64,000 bases of DNA. It comes from Arcticibacterium luteifluviistationis (GTDB taxonomy: Bacteria; Bacteroidota; Bacteroidia; Cytophagales; Spirosomataceae). The stretch lies in NCBI RefSeq assembly GCF_003258705.1, contig NZ_CP029480.1, positions 2,914,001 through 2,978,000 on the forward strand, given 5' to 3'. Every line of letters starts with the position of its first letter. Positions within the stretch are counted from its first letter, which is position 1. The position numbers and the translations under genes are program-made. Positions 1-7,826 of this stretch are shown piece by piece. The notes under the pieces are model-generated. The model worked only from the letters and a program-made list of their open reading frames with translations, was not told the DNA's origin and did not search any database.

Positions 1-1632
1 GACAAAACCTCTGGTTGGGCTAAAATGAGCGGTTTGAACTAAAGAATCTGCATAAACTTTAAGTTTTGAACCCTGCACAAGATTGTGCTCTAAACTTATT
101 CTTAGCCAATTATTCTCTTTAGAATTGTTCTTATAAATTCCCGCAGGGCTATCAATGTTATTGACCACCAAATCTAAGTCTCCATCGTTATCAAAATCGG
201 CATAAGCAGCTCCATTTGAGAAACTTGGTGTATTTAATCCCCAACTTTCAGACACATCTTCAAAAGCTAAATTCCCTTTGTTTTGATAACAAAAATTCGG
301 AATCTTCACCTCCGGAAGGTTCATGAGTTTTTTATAGGCATCCTTCCTTTTTTGTGTTGGGTCACCAAAACCTCCGGCATGTAACTCTTGTAAATAAGCC
401 GTAAAATCTAGATTCGTTACATCCCTCCTATAGCCGTTAGAGATGAAAAGGTCACGCTGTCCGTCATTATCAAAATCAGCAAAAAGAGGTGCCCAACTCC
501 AGTCTGTTTTCTCTACGCCTGCTAATTGCGATATTTCGCTCCACTGCAATTGACCTTCTTGTGCCATTTGAAGGGTGTTCCGCATGTATTGCGGCTGATA
601 ACCCATTTTGAGGTCCATCTTAAAACGCTCATAATTGCTCCCTGGAAGCATCATCTTTTGCCTTAAATTGGTATTAGGCAGCATGTCTACCACCATTATA
701 TCTGGCAAATGGTCATTATTAAAATCAGCAATATCAACACCCATAGCATTATGCGTTTGATGTTTCAAATAGCTGGCAGCCATATTTTTAAAAGTACCGT
801 CTTGCTGATTTACCCAAATCAAATCGTTTGACAGAAAGTCATTAGAACAGTAAATATCTTCCCAGCCGTCATTATTTAAATCGGCTATGGCTATGCCCAA
901 ACCGTAACCTTCGGTCGAAATTCCAGCCTCGGTAGATACATTTTCAAACAGCGGCTGAGCTGCTCCATTGTTTCTATAAAGTCTATCGTTTGAAGCTCCT
1001 TCGCCATTGACTTTTTTAGGCCGCAGTGCATTTCTGTTATATTTTTCTAAGGCATTAGTTAACACATAGGCATCTAAATCGCCATCGTGGTCATAGTCAA
1101 AGAAAGCCGTTTGCGTACTGTAGCCCATATCATCTAAGCCATACTCCTTGGCCATTTCTTTGAACCTTAGTTCTCCTCCGTTTACGCCTGATTGGTTGAC
1201 AAACAAAAGATTAGCCCTTTTCATAGAATCTTCTACAAAACCTGCCACAGAGATATAAATATCAGGCCAAGAGTCTTGGTTAATATCTACCACGGTAACA
1301 CCTGTGCACCAAGCGGAAGTACCAACATTAGCCGTTTCTGTAACATTTTCAAACTTTAGCTCTTCGCCAGTATTCAGATATAACTGCGAGGAAACCTGAT
1401 TTCCCGTAAAAAACATATCCTGAAAACCATCTTTATTAAAGTCGCCAATGCCCACTCCGCCACCGTTATAGACGTATTCAAATTCTAAGACATTGAAGGT
1501 TTCACTTTCTATTATGTCGTTAGAAAAAAGGACACCAGACTCTTCAGGAGAAATGAGCTGAAACCGCTTTTCGGGTGCTGGTTTACAGCCAAACAGTAAA
1601 GTCAGACCAATAATTATATACTTACCTCTCAT
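1..1632 (-). CDS. VCBS/FG-GAP repeat lipoprotein, ASPIC/UnbV (CRTAC1-like) family, 3' part outside window
   Basis: The frame is open from the ATG at 1632 to the window edge (544 codons), so the C-terminus is missing. The N-terminus is a lipoprotein signal (MRGKYIIIGLTLLFGC, lipobox Cys16), which places the protein at the cell envelope, probably surface exposed. The body contains repeated FG-GAP/VCBS calcium-loop motifs such as DFNKDGFQD, DYDHDGDLD, DLNNDGWED, DFDNDGQRD and DFDNDGDLD, which form a beta-propeller. The last visible residues (FSPTRGFV) match the start of the ASPIC/UnbV domain. The family is common beside SusC/SusD loci in Cytophagales and is usually of unknown substrate. The start codon lies one base after the stop of the GntR-type regulator gene, so the two are almost certainly co-transcribed and translationally coupled. 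The family call is firm; the function is open. Confidence 0.85.
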   Translation of the reverse strand, partial: MRGKYIIIGLTLLFGCKPAPEKRFQLISPEESGVLFSNDIIESETFNVLEFEYVYNGGGVGIGDFNKDGFQDMFFTGNQVSSQLYLNTGEELKFENVTETANVGTSAWCTGVTVVDINQDSWPDIYISVAGFVEDSMKRANLLFVNQSGVNGGELRFKEMAKEYGLDDMGYSTQTAFFDYDHDGDLDAYVLTNALEKYNRNALRPKKVNGEGASNDRLYRNNGAAQPLFENVSTEAGISTEGYGLGIAIADLNNDGWEDIYCSNDFLSNDLIWVNQQDGTFKNMAASYLKHQTHNAMGVDIADFNNDHLPDIMVVDMLPNTNLRQKMMLPGSNYERFKMDLKMGYQPQYMRNTLQMAQEGQLQWSEISQLAGVEKTDWSWAPLFADFDNDGQRDLFISNGYRRDVTNLDFTAYLQELHAGGFGDPTQKRKDAYKKLMNLPEVKIPNFCYQNKGNLAFEDVSESWGLNTPSFSNGAAYADFDNDGDLDLVVNNIDSPAGIYKNNSKENNWLRISLEHNLVQGSKLKVYADSLVQTAHFSPTRGFV

Positions 1633-1633
1633 T

Positions 1634-2665
1634 TTAAAGCGAATTCCTTTTGATAAGAAGCATCGGAATATTGACACTTTGTTTTTGATTCTTTGTGATT
1701 ATTGAGCGAAGCGAGTTACTTACAGCTTCCGTATCGGTTTTTATAACTGAAATACCGCCTGCGATTAGTTCTTTATAAATAGAATCTCCAAAAGAAACTA
1801 CACCTACATTTTCCCCAATAGTTAAGTCTTTTCTTTTTAAATCTTTGACAATAGACACCAAATGTGCATTATCAAAAACCATAAAGGCTACTCCGTCGGT
1901 CACCTCTACTTCATCTGGTGAATCAATGATGCGAGCATCTAAATTATTCAACTTAGCAAAAAGCAAGAATTCGGTGTACCATTCTGCTGGAATGTATTCA
2001 TTATCAGTAGTTACAAAGTAGATCGTTCTATACTTTTGAAATACCTCCGCATTTTTAAAGAGCACATTTTTAAAATTAGCATAGTTGCTATAATTGATGC
2101 TAGAGCAAGCTGATAAGGCATCTGTCTGTTCAGAATCAATGAAAATAAGCCTTTCATTAGGTATCTTACTGAAGCCATCTTTCATGTCATTTGCTTCATT
2201 AAGATGTGATGAAACTACTACAAAGTGATGATAGTCTCCCGCTTGTTTTTCTAGTCGCTCTAAAAGGTATTCTTTTCTATACTCATGCAGACAGATATCA
2301 ATTTTATAGGTCTTATCTAACTGCGACGATAAACTATTATAAATGGCCAAAGTGTTCTCTGTTATTTTGCCAAATATCAACAGCACACGCTTTACTTTCT
2401 TTTGCTCTGTAATAAAAAAACCTTTCCGATAAGTGGACTTTACGTGGCCACTTTGAAAAAGTTTTTTGTATGCTTTTTCTACCGTTGCTCTTGCCATCAG
2501 AAACTCTTCACTGGTTTCATTAATGGAAGGTAACCTATCGCCAGGTTGGTAAATACCATCTTCTATTTGCGATAAAATCCTATTGGCAATTTGTAAAAAT
2601 TTTGGAGTTTCGCTTCGCTCATCAATAGCAAAGCATGCATCGTTAGTGTAGGCTAATTCTCTCAT
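1634..2665 (-). CDS. GntR-type winged-helix regulator with C-terminal ligand-binding domain
   Basis: This is a 343-residue protein. Residues about 20-88 form a GntR winged helix-turn-helix (QIEDGIYQPGDRLPS, then ARATVEKAYKKL, then KSTYRKGFFI). Residues about 90-335 look like a LacI/periplasmic-binding type I sensor fold (LIFGKITENTLAIYNSL at its start, GVVSFGDSIYKELIAGGIS near its end). It is therefore a transcription factor that should respond to a small molecule, possibly a sugar related to the neighbouring SusC/SusD transporter. It precedes the VCBS lipoprotein gene by one base. The 267 bp upstream contain a 21-bp-period direct repeat and a 10-bp inverted repeat that could be its operators. 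The ligand cannot be read from the sequence. Confidence 0.82.
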   Translation of the reverse strand: MRELAYTNDACFAIDERSETPKFLQIANRILSQIEDGIYQPGDRLPSINETSEEFLMARATVEKAYKKLFQSGHVKSTYRKGFFITEQKKVKRVLLIFGKITENTLAIYNSLSSQLDKTYKIDICLHEYRKEYLLERLEKQAGDYHHFVVVSSHLNEANDMKDGFSKIPNERLIFIDSEQTDALSACSSINYSNYANFKNVLFKNAEVFQKYRTIYFVTTDNEYIPAEWYTEFLLFAKLNNLDARIIDSPDEVEVTDGVAFMVFDNAHLVSIVKDLKRKDLTIGENVGVVSFGDSIYKELIAGGISVIKTDTEAVSNSLRSIITKNQKQSVNIPMLLIKRNSL

Positions 2666-2687
2666 AATTATTAGTTTTATTTCTTTC

Positions 2688-2745
2688 GAAATTGACTGGT
2701 GATAAAGCTTACAATCTGATATTATAAAGCCTCTTAGTCAATTTC
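2688..2745. promoter_or_regulatory. 10-bp inverted repeat in the gntR leader
   Basis: GAAATTGACT (2688-2697) and AGTCAATTTC (2736-2745) are perfect reverse complements separated by 38 bp. They lie 23-80 bp upstream of the regulator start codon. They could be a split operator for autoregulation or the base of a leader hairpin. The pairing is seen directly; the role is inferred. Confidence 0.4.
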
Positions 2746-2799
2746 AATTCGGGTTGTTTTTCTATGGTTCAAATGTACTTCGATGACCTCCAAGCCATT

Positions 2800-2837
2800 A
2801 GGACAAATCGCACAAAAAACAGGACATTACGCACAAA
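2800..2837. promoter_or_regulatory. 21-bp-spaced direct repeat, candidate operator upstream of gntR
   Basis: The pattern AGGACAnnnCGCACAAA occurs at 2800-2816 and again at 2821-2837. The start-to-start distance is 21 bp, two helical turns, so two proteins would bind the same face. Downstream in the gntR direction lies TACATTTG (minus strand, 2777-2770), which fits the Bacteroidota -7 consensus TAnnTTTG. The arrangement suits a regulator acting on the gntR-VCBS operon. Confidence 0.45.
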
Positions 2838-2859
2838 GACCCCATAACCAACTGATAAT

Positions 2860-2890
2860 AAAAAGATAAAGCCCAGTCAAAAGACTGGGC
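2860..2890 (-). terminator. Rho-independent terminator after susD
   Basis: GCCCAGTC (2871-2878) and GACTGGGC (2883-2890) form a perfect 8-bp stem with a four-base loop. On the minus strand the stem is followed by TTTATCTTTTT. It sits just beyond the susD stop and ends the susC-susD transcript, separating it from gntR. Confidence 0.8.
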
Positions 2891-2932
2891 CGTATTCAAG
2901 AAAATTCTCTTTACTTACTTAAACCTTATTTT

Positions 2933-4438
2933 TTAGTAACCCGTATTTTGCTGCACATTCGGGTTTAAATCAATTTCATTTAGCGGTATTGGGAAGTAAA
3001 GATTTTTAGAGACATCAAAGGATACATCATCTCTAGCTGAGCTAAAATCATAGCTTGCTCCTAAGTTAATTTTTCCAGCCATGTGCCATCTTCTAAGGTC
3101 TAACCATCTGGTTCCTTCTTCACCTGCCAGCTCCATTAATCTTTCTTTATTAACCCAGTCAAAAACTTTAGCTTTATCAGACTCGGCTGTGCTGTAATTA
3201 GCAGGAACAGTTCCTTCAGGATTCATATTTCTAGCTCTAGTTCTAACTTCATTAATTAAATCTATAGCTGCTGATGCCGAACCTCCGCTTTCTAAAATAG
3301 CTTCTGCTTTTAGAAGTAATATGTCAGCGTATCTTAAAATTCTTGGATTGTTTGCAGAGCCTACACCTGTATTAGTTTTAAGGTCGCCTGTGCTCCAATA
3401 TTTCTTAAAACTCAAGTCTGATGGGTCAATAGTAGACGCTATTCTAGGGTCACCTTCTTCAAAGGCATCCATTAGTTTCTGTGTACCTATAAAAGGAGCT
3501 GTTCCAAATAAAGAATAATGGTTTTCATAAAAACCCCAATATGCCGATGTAGAACCTACACCACCAGCTTGGAAATCATTTGGTAACCAAACATTATCAT
3601 TATCTGGCTGAGAAGCTTGAAATTCAAAAAGTGACTCAGAATTATTCTCTGTTTGAGCATTAAAGTTATCGGCATAGTCAGCTACTAATTCTCTATCCGT
3701 AATTTTATCCAAAGCAGCCAAAGCAGCAGCAAAGCTTTCCGTACTTTGCGTAGCACTTCCTTTAAATATCAAAGACTTACCCAACATACCGTTAGCAGCA
3801 CTTTTGCCCACTCTTCCACTATTATTACTATCCCAAGAGCTTGGCAATAGATTAGCAGCAGCCGTAAAATCTGCAATAGCTTGGTCTAATAACTCTGTTC
3901 CACTAGAACTAGGAGGCGTAATCTTATCAGAAGACTGAATTCGCTCATCTATCAAAGGTGCCGTTCCAAAATAATTCCAAAGCAAGAAATTACCATAGCC
4001 TCTAAGAAAGAGAGCTTCGCCCATCATGTTATCCTTATAACCAGCAGTAGTAATTATTCCAGACTCTTCATTAAGTTTTTGAATGGTCGTATTTGCTCTA
4101 TTGATAAGCTGATACGTTACTTGATAGAAACTGTTAAGTTTACCATCAGCCGGCTGCAAAGTACCGAAGAGCTCAAAAGAAGCAGTACCTGTGGTAGTGA
4201 TATCATCACCTGGCAGCTCCCATAATGCATGAAGCGAGTTTCCGCCATTATACCAATAAAGGTCAGTCAGTTTAGCGTACACGCCAATTACTGATTTAGT
4301 ATAATGCCCTTCCTCTGTAAAATAAGACGCCTCTGTAGGTGAAAGCGGGTCTAAGTCTATTCTGGAATCATCACAACTGGTGTAAATCAGCATAGAACAG
4401 CATAAAAATGTAAAAATGAATAATGCTCTTTTTTTCAT
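2933..4438 (-). CDS. SusD/RagB family nutrient-binding lipoprotein
   Basis: This 501-residue protein is the surface lipoprotein lid of a SusCD importer. It captures a substrate and hands it to the TonB-dependent channel encoded just upstream (33-bp gap). The signal peptide ends in a lipobox with Cys22 (MLIYTSC), and the acidic residues after it (DDS) fit the Bacteroidota lipoprotein-export signal for the cell surface. The N-terminal TPR-like SusD region follows. The C-terminal half has the usual SusD signatures: RILRYADILLLKAEAIL, the RARN element, and ERLMELAGEEGTRWLDLRRW. It ends in YFPIPLNEIDLNPN, as most family members do. No glycoside hydrolase or peptidase is visible nearby, so the imported compound is unknown. 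Confidence 0.95.
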   Translation of the reverse strand: MKKRALFIFTFLCCSMLIYTSCDDSRIDLDPLSPTEASYFTEEGHYTKSVIGVYAKLTDLYWYNGGNSLHALWELPGDDITTTGTASFELFGTLQPADGKLNSFYQVTYQLINRANTTIQKLNEESGIITTAGYKDNMMGEALFLRGYGNFLLWNYFGTAPLIDERIQSSDKITPPSSSGTELLDQAIADFTAAANLLPSSWDSNNSGRVGKSAANGMLGKSLIFKGSATQSTESFAAALAALDKITDRELVADYADNFNAQTENNSESLFEFQASQPDNDNVWLPNDFQAGGVGSTSAYWGFYENHYSLFGTAPFIGTQKLMDAFEEGDPRIASTIDPSDLSFKKYWSTGDLKTNTGVGSANNPRILRYADILLLKAEAILESGGSASAAIDLINEVRTRARNMNPEGTVPANYSTAESDKAKVFDWVNKERLMELAGEEGTRWLDLRRWHMAGKINLGASYDFSSARDDVSFDVSKNLYFPIPLNEIDLNPNVQQNTGY

Positions 4439-4471
4439 AGATCTATTATTTAAATCGTTTTGAATTTCTTT

Positions 4472-7400
4472 TTAAAAGGATGCCGTTATACCTGTAGTAA
4501 ATGACCTAACTGGTGGAATTAAATCTCCACTTGGGCTTGTGTCTTCTGGGTCAAGACCAGTCCATTTTGAAGTCACAAACAGGTTAGAACCACCCACATA
4601 AATTCTAGCCCCATTGATAAAACCAACTGTTTCTAAAAGATTAGCTGGTATAGCATAACCTAACTGTACATTTTTAAGGCGTAAGAATGCAGCACTTTCA
4701 ATAAACCGATTAGAGTATCTAGTATTTTGTGCTGGGTCAGACCTTACTGCTCTTGGCATGGTAGTAGAAGGATTTGCTTCTGTCCATCTATCAAGGGTAG
4801 TAGTCCACTGGTTATTACCAGCACCTAACATTCCTTCTCCGTTTGCTCTAAAGCCATTATATCTATAAATGTCTCCTACTCCTTGGAAGAAAACAGATAG
4901 GTCTAAGCCCTTATAATTAGCTCCAACATTAAATCCATAATAGAAACCAGGAATTGTATTGGCTAAGAATGTACGGTCTTCTGCGTTTACTACGCCATCA
5001 GGTACACCATCTGGTCCACTTACATCTTGGAAATACATATCACCCGGTTGGAAATTATTATTGTTATTTCCATCCGTCATTGTGGCTGTCCAAGCATCTA
5101 TTTCTCCTTGGTTTTGGAATATGCCATCTACTTTATAACCCCATAGATAATTCATAGGCATTCCTACTTCAATACGTCCACCGCTGCCGCCAAAAGGTTG
5201 GTCACGGAAAGTTTTCTCTACCGTATTATCAACCGTAGTAAGGTTACCGCTAAAGTTATACTGTAAGTCACCTACGTTTCCGTTATACCCTAACTGAAAC
5301 TCCATCCCCTTGTTTCTTACTGCAGCTATGTTTAGAATTGGTGCATTTTGATTACCAACACTTGCTGGTAAAGCAGCAGCTTGTAGAATCCCAGAAGTTA
5401 ATCTGTTATAATACTCAATAGTTGTGGTCATTTTTCCTTTGAAAAACGAAGCATCAAAACCTAAACTATACGTTTCGCCTATCTCCCAACTTAAATCTTC
5501 TACAGGAAAGTCTGGTAAGGCAGCCCCATTTTTCAAAGTACCAATAGCGTTTCCATTACCAGAGCCAAAGGCATAATCTGGACTATTAGAAATAAGAGAC
5601 AAATAAGCAAAAGAACGAGTCTCTTGGTTTCCTAGTCTACCCCAACCAGCCCTTACTTTAAAATCGTCAATAAAAGTCAAGTCTTTCATAAATGGTTCTT
5701 GACTAAGTCTCCATGCAGCTGAAACAGCAGGGAACGTTCCCCATTTATAACCTGGAGCAAATCTTGAAGCACCGTCTCTTCTTACCGTGGCATCTAAATA
5801 ATACTTGCTCTTGTAATGATAACTAACTCTTCCTAAATAGCCTTGAAGTGCATTTTTCTCTCTAAATGAGGCTGAAGTAACATAAGGCTGAACTGTATTG
5901 ATATTTCTAAAAGCTTCTTCAGAAAACAATATTTGCGAAGATCTGCCACTCATGAACTCATAAGAATAGTTCTGGTCCATGGCATTTACCAATAAATCTA
6001 AATGATGGTTTTGGTTAATAACCTTGGTATAGTTAATACTAAACTCTTTTATGATATTCAGGTTCTTAGTATGACGCTCACTGTAAGTACCTTTTGATGT
6101 TCCGTCTCCTATAGTATAAGGATTACCGGCAGTTTGTGAGAAAAGATAGTTATCAAACTCCGACCAAGAATTTCTTCTATTATAAAGCCAGTCAACACTC
6201 ACTGTACCTTTAATTTTCAATCCAGGAATAGGCTCTATTTGTGCAAATGCTGAACCCATATTTCTAAGTAAAGTGTACCTATTATCAGAAGTAGCCGCAC
6301 GTCCAAAACCATTTGAATTAGTTTCTGGACCATAAAGAAGATTTACGTCACCATCAAAAACATAAGGAGGAATAGATGGCAAATACTGTGGACGGCTAAA
6401 GTTTTCAAAAACTTGTCCTAATTCAGGATTAGGAATAAAGTTAGCACTGATAGATGGAGCATAGCCATAAGGGCCATTTGGGTCATAAATTGGTTGCCAA
6501 GGAGACGTTTCAGCAGCATATCTTAAATCGCCGTAAGCACCTTGGTCAATAACTTTATTATGTGATAACCTAAAATTTACGCCAGTGGAAATATACTTAT
6601 TGACTTTAGTATCTACATTCATAGCCAAAGAGAGCCTATCCATAGCATTTCCCTCAAGCGAACCCTCTGTGGTACTGTAACCACCAGAAACGTAATATTT
6701 GGTAAACTCATTTCCTCCCGACACTCTCAAACTGTAATCAGTATTTGGAGCATTAGAGTTTATAAGGGGCGTTTGCCAATCATATGTTTCACTGTTACCA
6801 AGGTAATTAGGGCTAGAAGCATCAAATTGCTCAGGAAGGTTACCCGCCTCGTTCGGGTTATTTGCGTAAGCTTCTCTGTATAGGTTAACAAACTGGTTTA
6901 CATCTAACATATCCAGTTTCTTTGTCACATTCTGAATACTATGTGATATAGACATGTCAATTTTGGGAGCACCCGACTTACCTTTTTTAGTGGTTATCAA
7001 AATAACACCATTGGCAGCTCTTACTCCATAAATAGCTGCAGCTGAAGCATCTTTAAGTACAGACATAGACTCAATGTCGTTTGGATTTATCATGGCCAAT
7101 ACATTGACATTACCTCTAACATCTCCCGTTAAGCCACCTGTATCACCACTTCCATACTCTGTCAATGGAATTCCATCAACTACATATAGTGGTTCGGCGT
7201 AGCCAAATGTACTTATCCCTCTAATTCTTACTTGTGGTCTAGCAAAAGCACTTCCACCAGGGGTAGAAACAAAAACACCTGCCATACGACCTTGCATGGC
7301 CAACTCAGGTGATTGCGAAACACTTTTAGAAATGTCTTTAGAAGAAACCGTAGATATAGCACCGGTTAGGTCTTTCTTTTCTCTAGAACCATAACCAATA

Positions 7401-7738
7401 ACTACCACTTCATTAAGTGTTCCTTGCTCAGCATCTAATACAATAGTGTATTGGCTAGCACCGGTAATAGGGACATTTTGAAGAACATAACCTACATAAG
7501 AAAAAACAAGCTGCTTAGCCGATGCAGGTACTGTCAGGCTAAACTTTCCGTCCACATCGGTAATAGTTCCTACGGTGGTTCCGCTTACCAGAACACTAGC
7601 CCCGGGTAGTGCTGTGTTATCCAAGCCATCAGTAACGGTACCATTTACCGTCTTGGTTTGAGCCTGCGTATCGAGGCAAAGGAAGAACACGATTGCCATC
7701 GAAACCAGAAATTTAAAACAGGAGTAATTTTGGTTCAT
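4472..7738 (-). CDS. SusC/RagA family TonB-linked outer-membrane transporter
   Basis: This 1088-residue protein forms the 22-strand outer-membrane channel of a SusCD pair, energised by TonB. A signal peptide (to about residue 26, ending DTQAQ) is followed by a carboxypeptidase-regulatory-like domain (about 30-118; NGTVTDG, GTITDVDGKFSLTVP, LVFSYVGY). Then come the TonB-box-like EVVVIGYG segment, the plug (about 118-260; PLYVVDGIPL, VLKDASAAAIYGVRAANGVI) and the barrel. The chain ends in TTGITASF, a terminal aromatic typical of barrels inserted by BAM. It is transcribed first, then susD. The gene is divergent from the hybrid two-component regulator, the usual partner controlling such loci. Confidence 0.96.
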   Translation of the reverse strand: MNQNYSCFKFLVSMAIVFFLCLDTQAQTKTVNGTVTDGLDNTALPGASVLVSGTTVGTITDVDGKFSLTVPASAKQLVFSYVGYVLQNVPITGASQYTIVLDAEQGTLNEVVVIGYGSREKKDLTGAISTVSSKDISKSVSQSPELAMQGRMAGVFVSTPGGSAFARPQVRIRGISTFGYAEPLYVVDGIPLTEYGSGDTGGLTGDVRGNVNVLAMINPNDIESMSVLKDASAAAIYGVRAANGVILITTKKGKSGAPKIDMSISHSIQNVTKKLDMLDVNQFVNLYREAYANNPNEAGNLPEQFDASSPNYLGNSETYDWQTPLINSNAPNTDYSLRVSGGNEFTKYYVSGGYSTTEGSLEGNAMDRLSLAMNVDTKVNKYISTGVNFRLSHNKVIDQGAYGDLRYAAETSPWQPIYDPNGPYGYAPSISANFIPNPELGQVFENFSRPQYLPSIPPYVFDGDVNLLYGPETNSNGFGRAATSDNRYTLLRNMGSAFAQIEPIPGLKIKGTVSVDWLYNRRNSWSEFDNYLFSQTAGNPYTIGDGTSKGTYSERHTKNLNIIKEFSINYTKVINQNHHLDLLVNAMDQNYSYEFMSGRSSQILFSEEAFRNINTVQPYVTSASFREKNALQGYLGRVSYHYKSKYYLDATVRRDGASRFAPGYKWGTFPAVSAAWRLSQEPFMKDLTFIDDFKVRAGWGRLGNQETRSFAYLSLISNSPDYAFGSGNGNAIGTLKNGAALPDFPVEDLSWEIGETYSLGFDASFFKGKMTTTIEYYNRLTSGILQAAALPASVGNQNAPILNIAAVRNKGMEFQLGYNGNVGDLQYNFSGNLTTVDNTVEKTFRDQPFGGSGGRIEVGMPMNYLWGYKVDGIFQNQGEIDAWTATMTDGNNNNNFQPGDMYFQDVSGPDGVPDGVVNAEDRTFLANTIPGFYYGFNVGANYKGLDLSVFFQGVGDIYRYNGFRANGEGMLGAGNNQWTTTLDRWTEANPSTTMPRAVRSDPAQNTRYSNRFIESAAFLRLKNVQLGYAIPANLLETVGFINGARIYVGGSNLFVTSKWTGLDPEDTSPSGDLIPPVRSFTTGITASF

Positions 7739-7763
7739 AATCTATTTTACTAGGTGAGAATAA

Positions 7764-7792
7764 TTGATTGAAATGCTAATTTTGTATCTTTC
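7764..7792 (+). promoter_or_regulatory. Candidate promoter for the hybrid two-component regulator gene
   Basis: TTG at 7764-7766 and TATCTTTC at 7785-7792 resemble the Bacteroidota sigma-A elements (TTTG about 19 bp from TAnnTTTG). The TATCTTTC box lies 34 bp before the ATG at 7827. The match is imperfect at both boxes. Confidence 0.35.
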
Positions 7793-7826
7793 GAGGATTT
7801 TTTTATCCTATTCTGTCTGTTCAACC

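Noticed and set aside
3081-3100. GTGCCA (TGGCAC on the minus strand) in susD, possible sigma-54 site
   Set aside because: It lies inside coding sequence and has no GC element at the required spacing.
7764-7826. N-terminal extension of the HTCS gene from the TTG at 7764
   Set aside because: It would place 21 residues before a complete signal peptide and overlaps the likely promoter; the ATG at 7827 is better.
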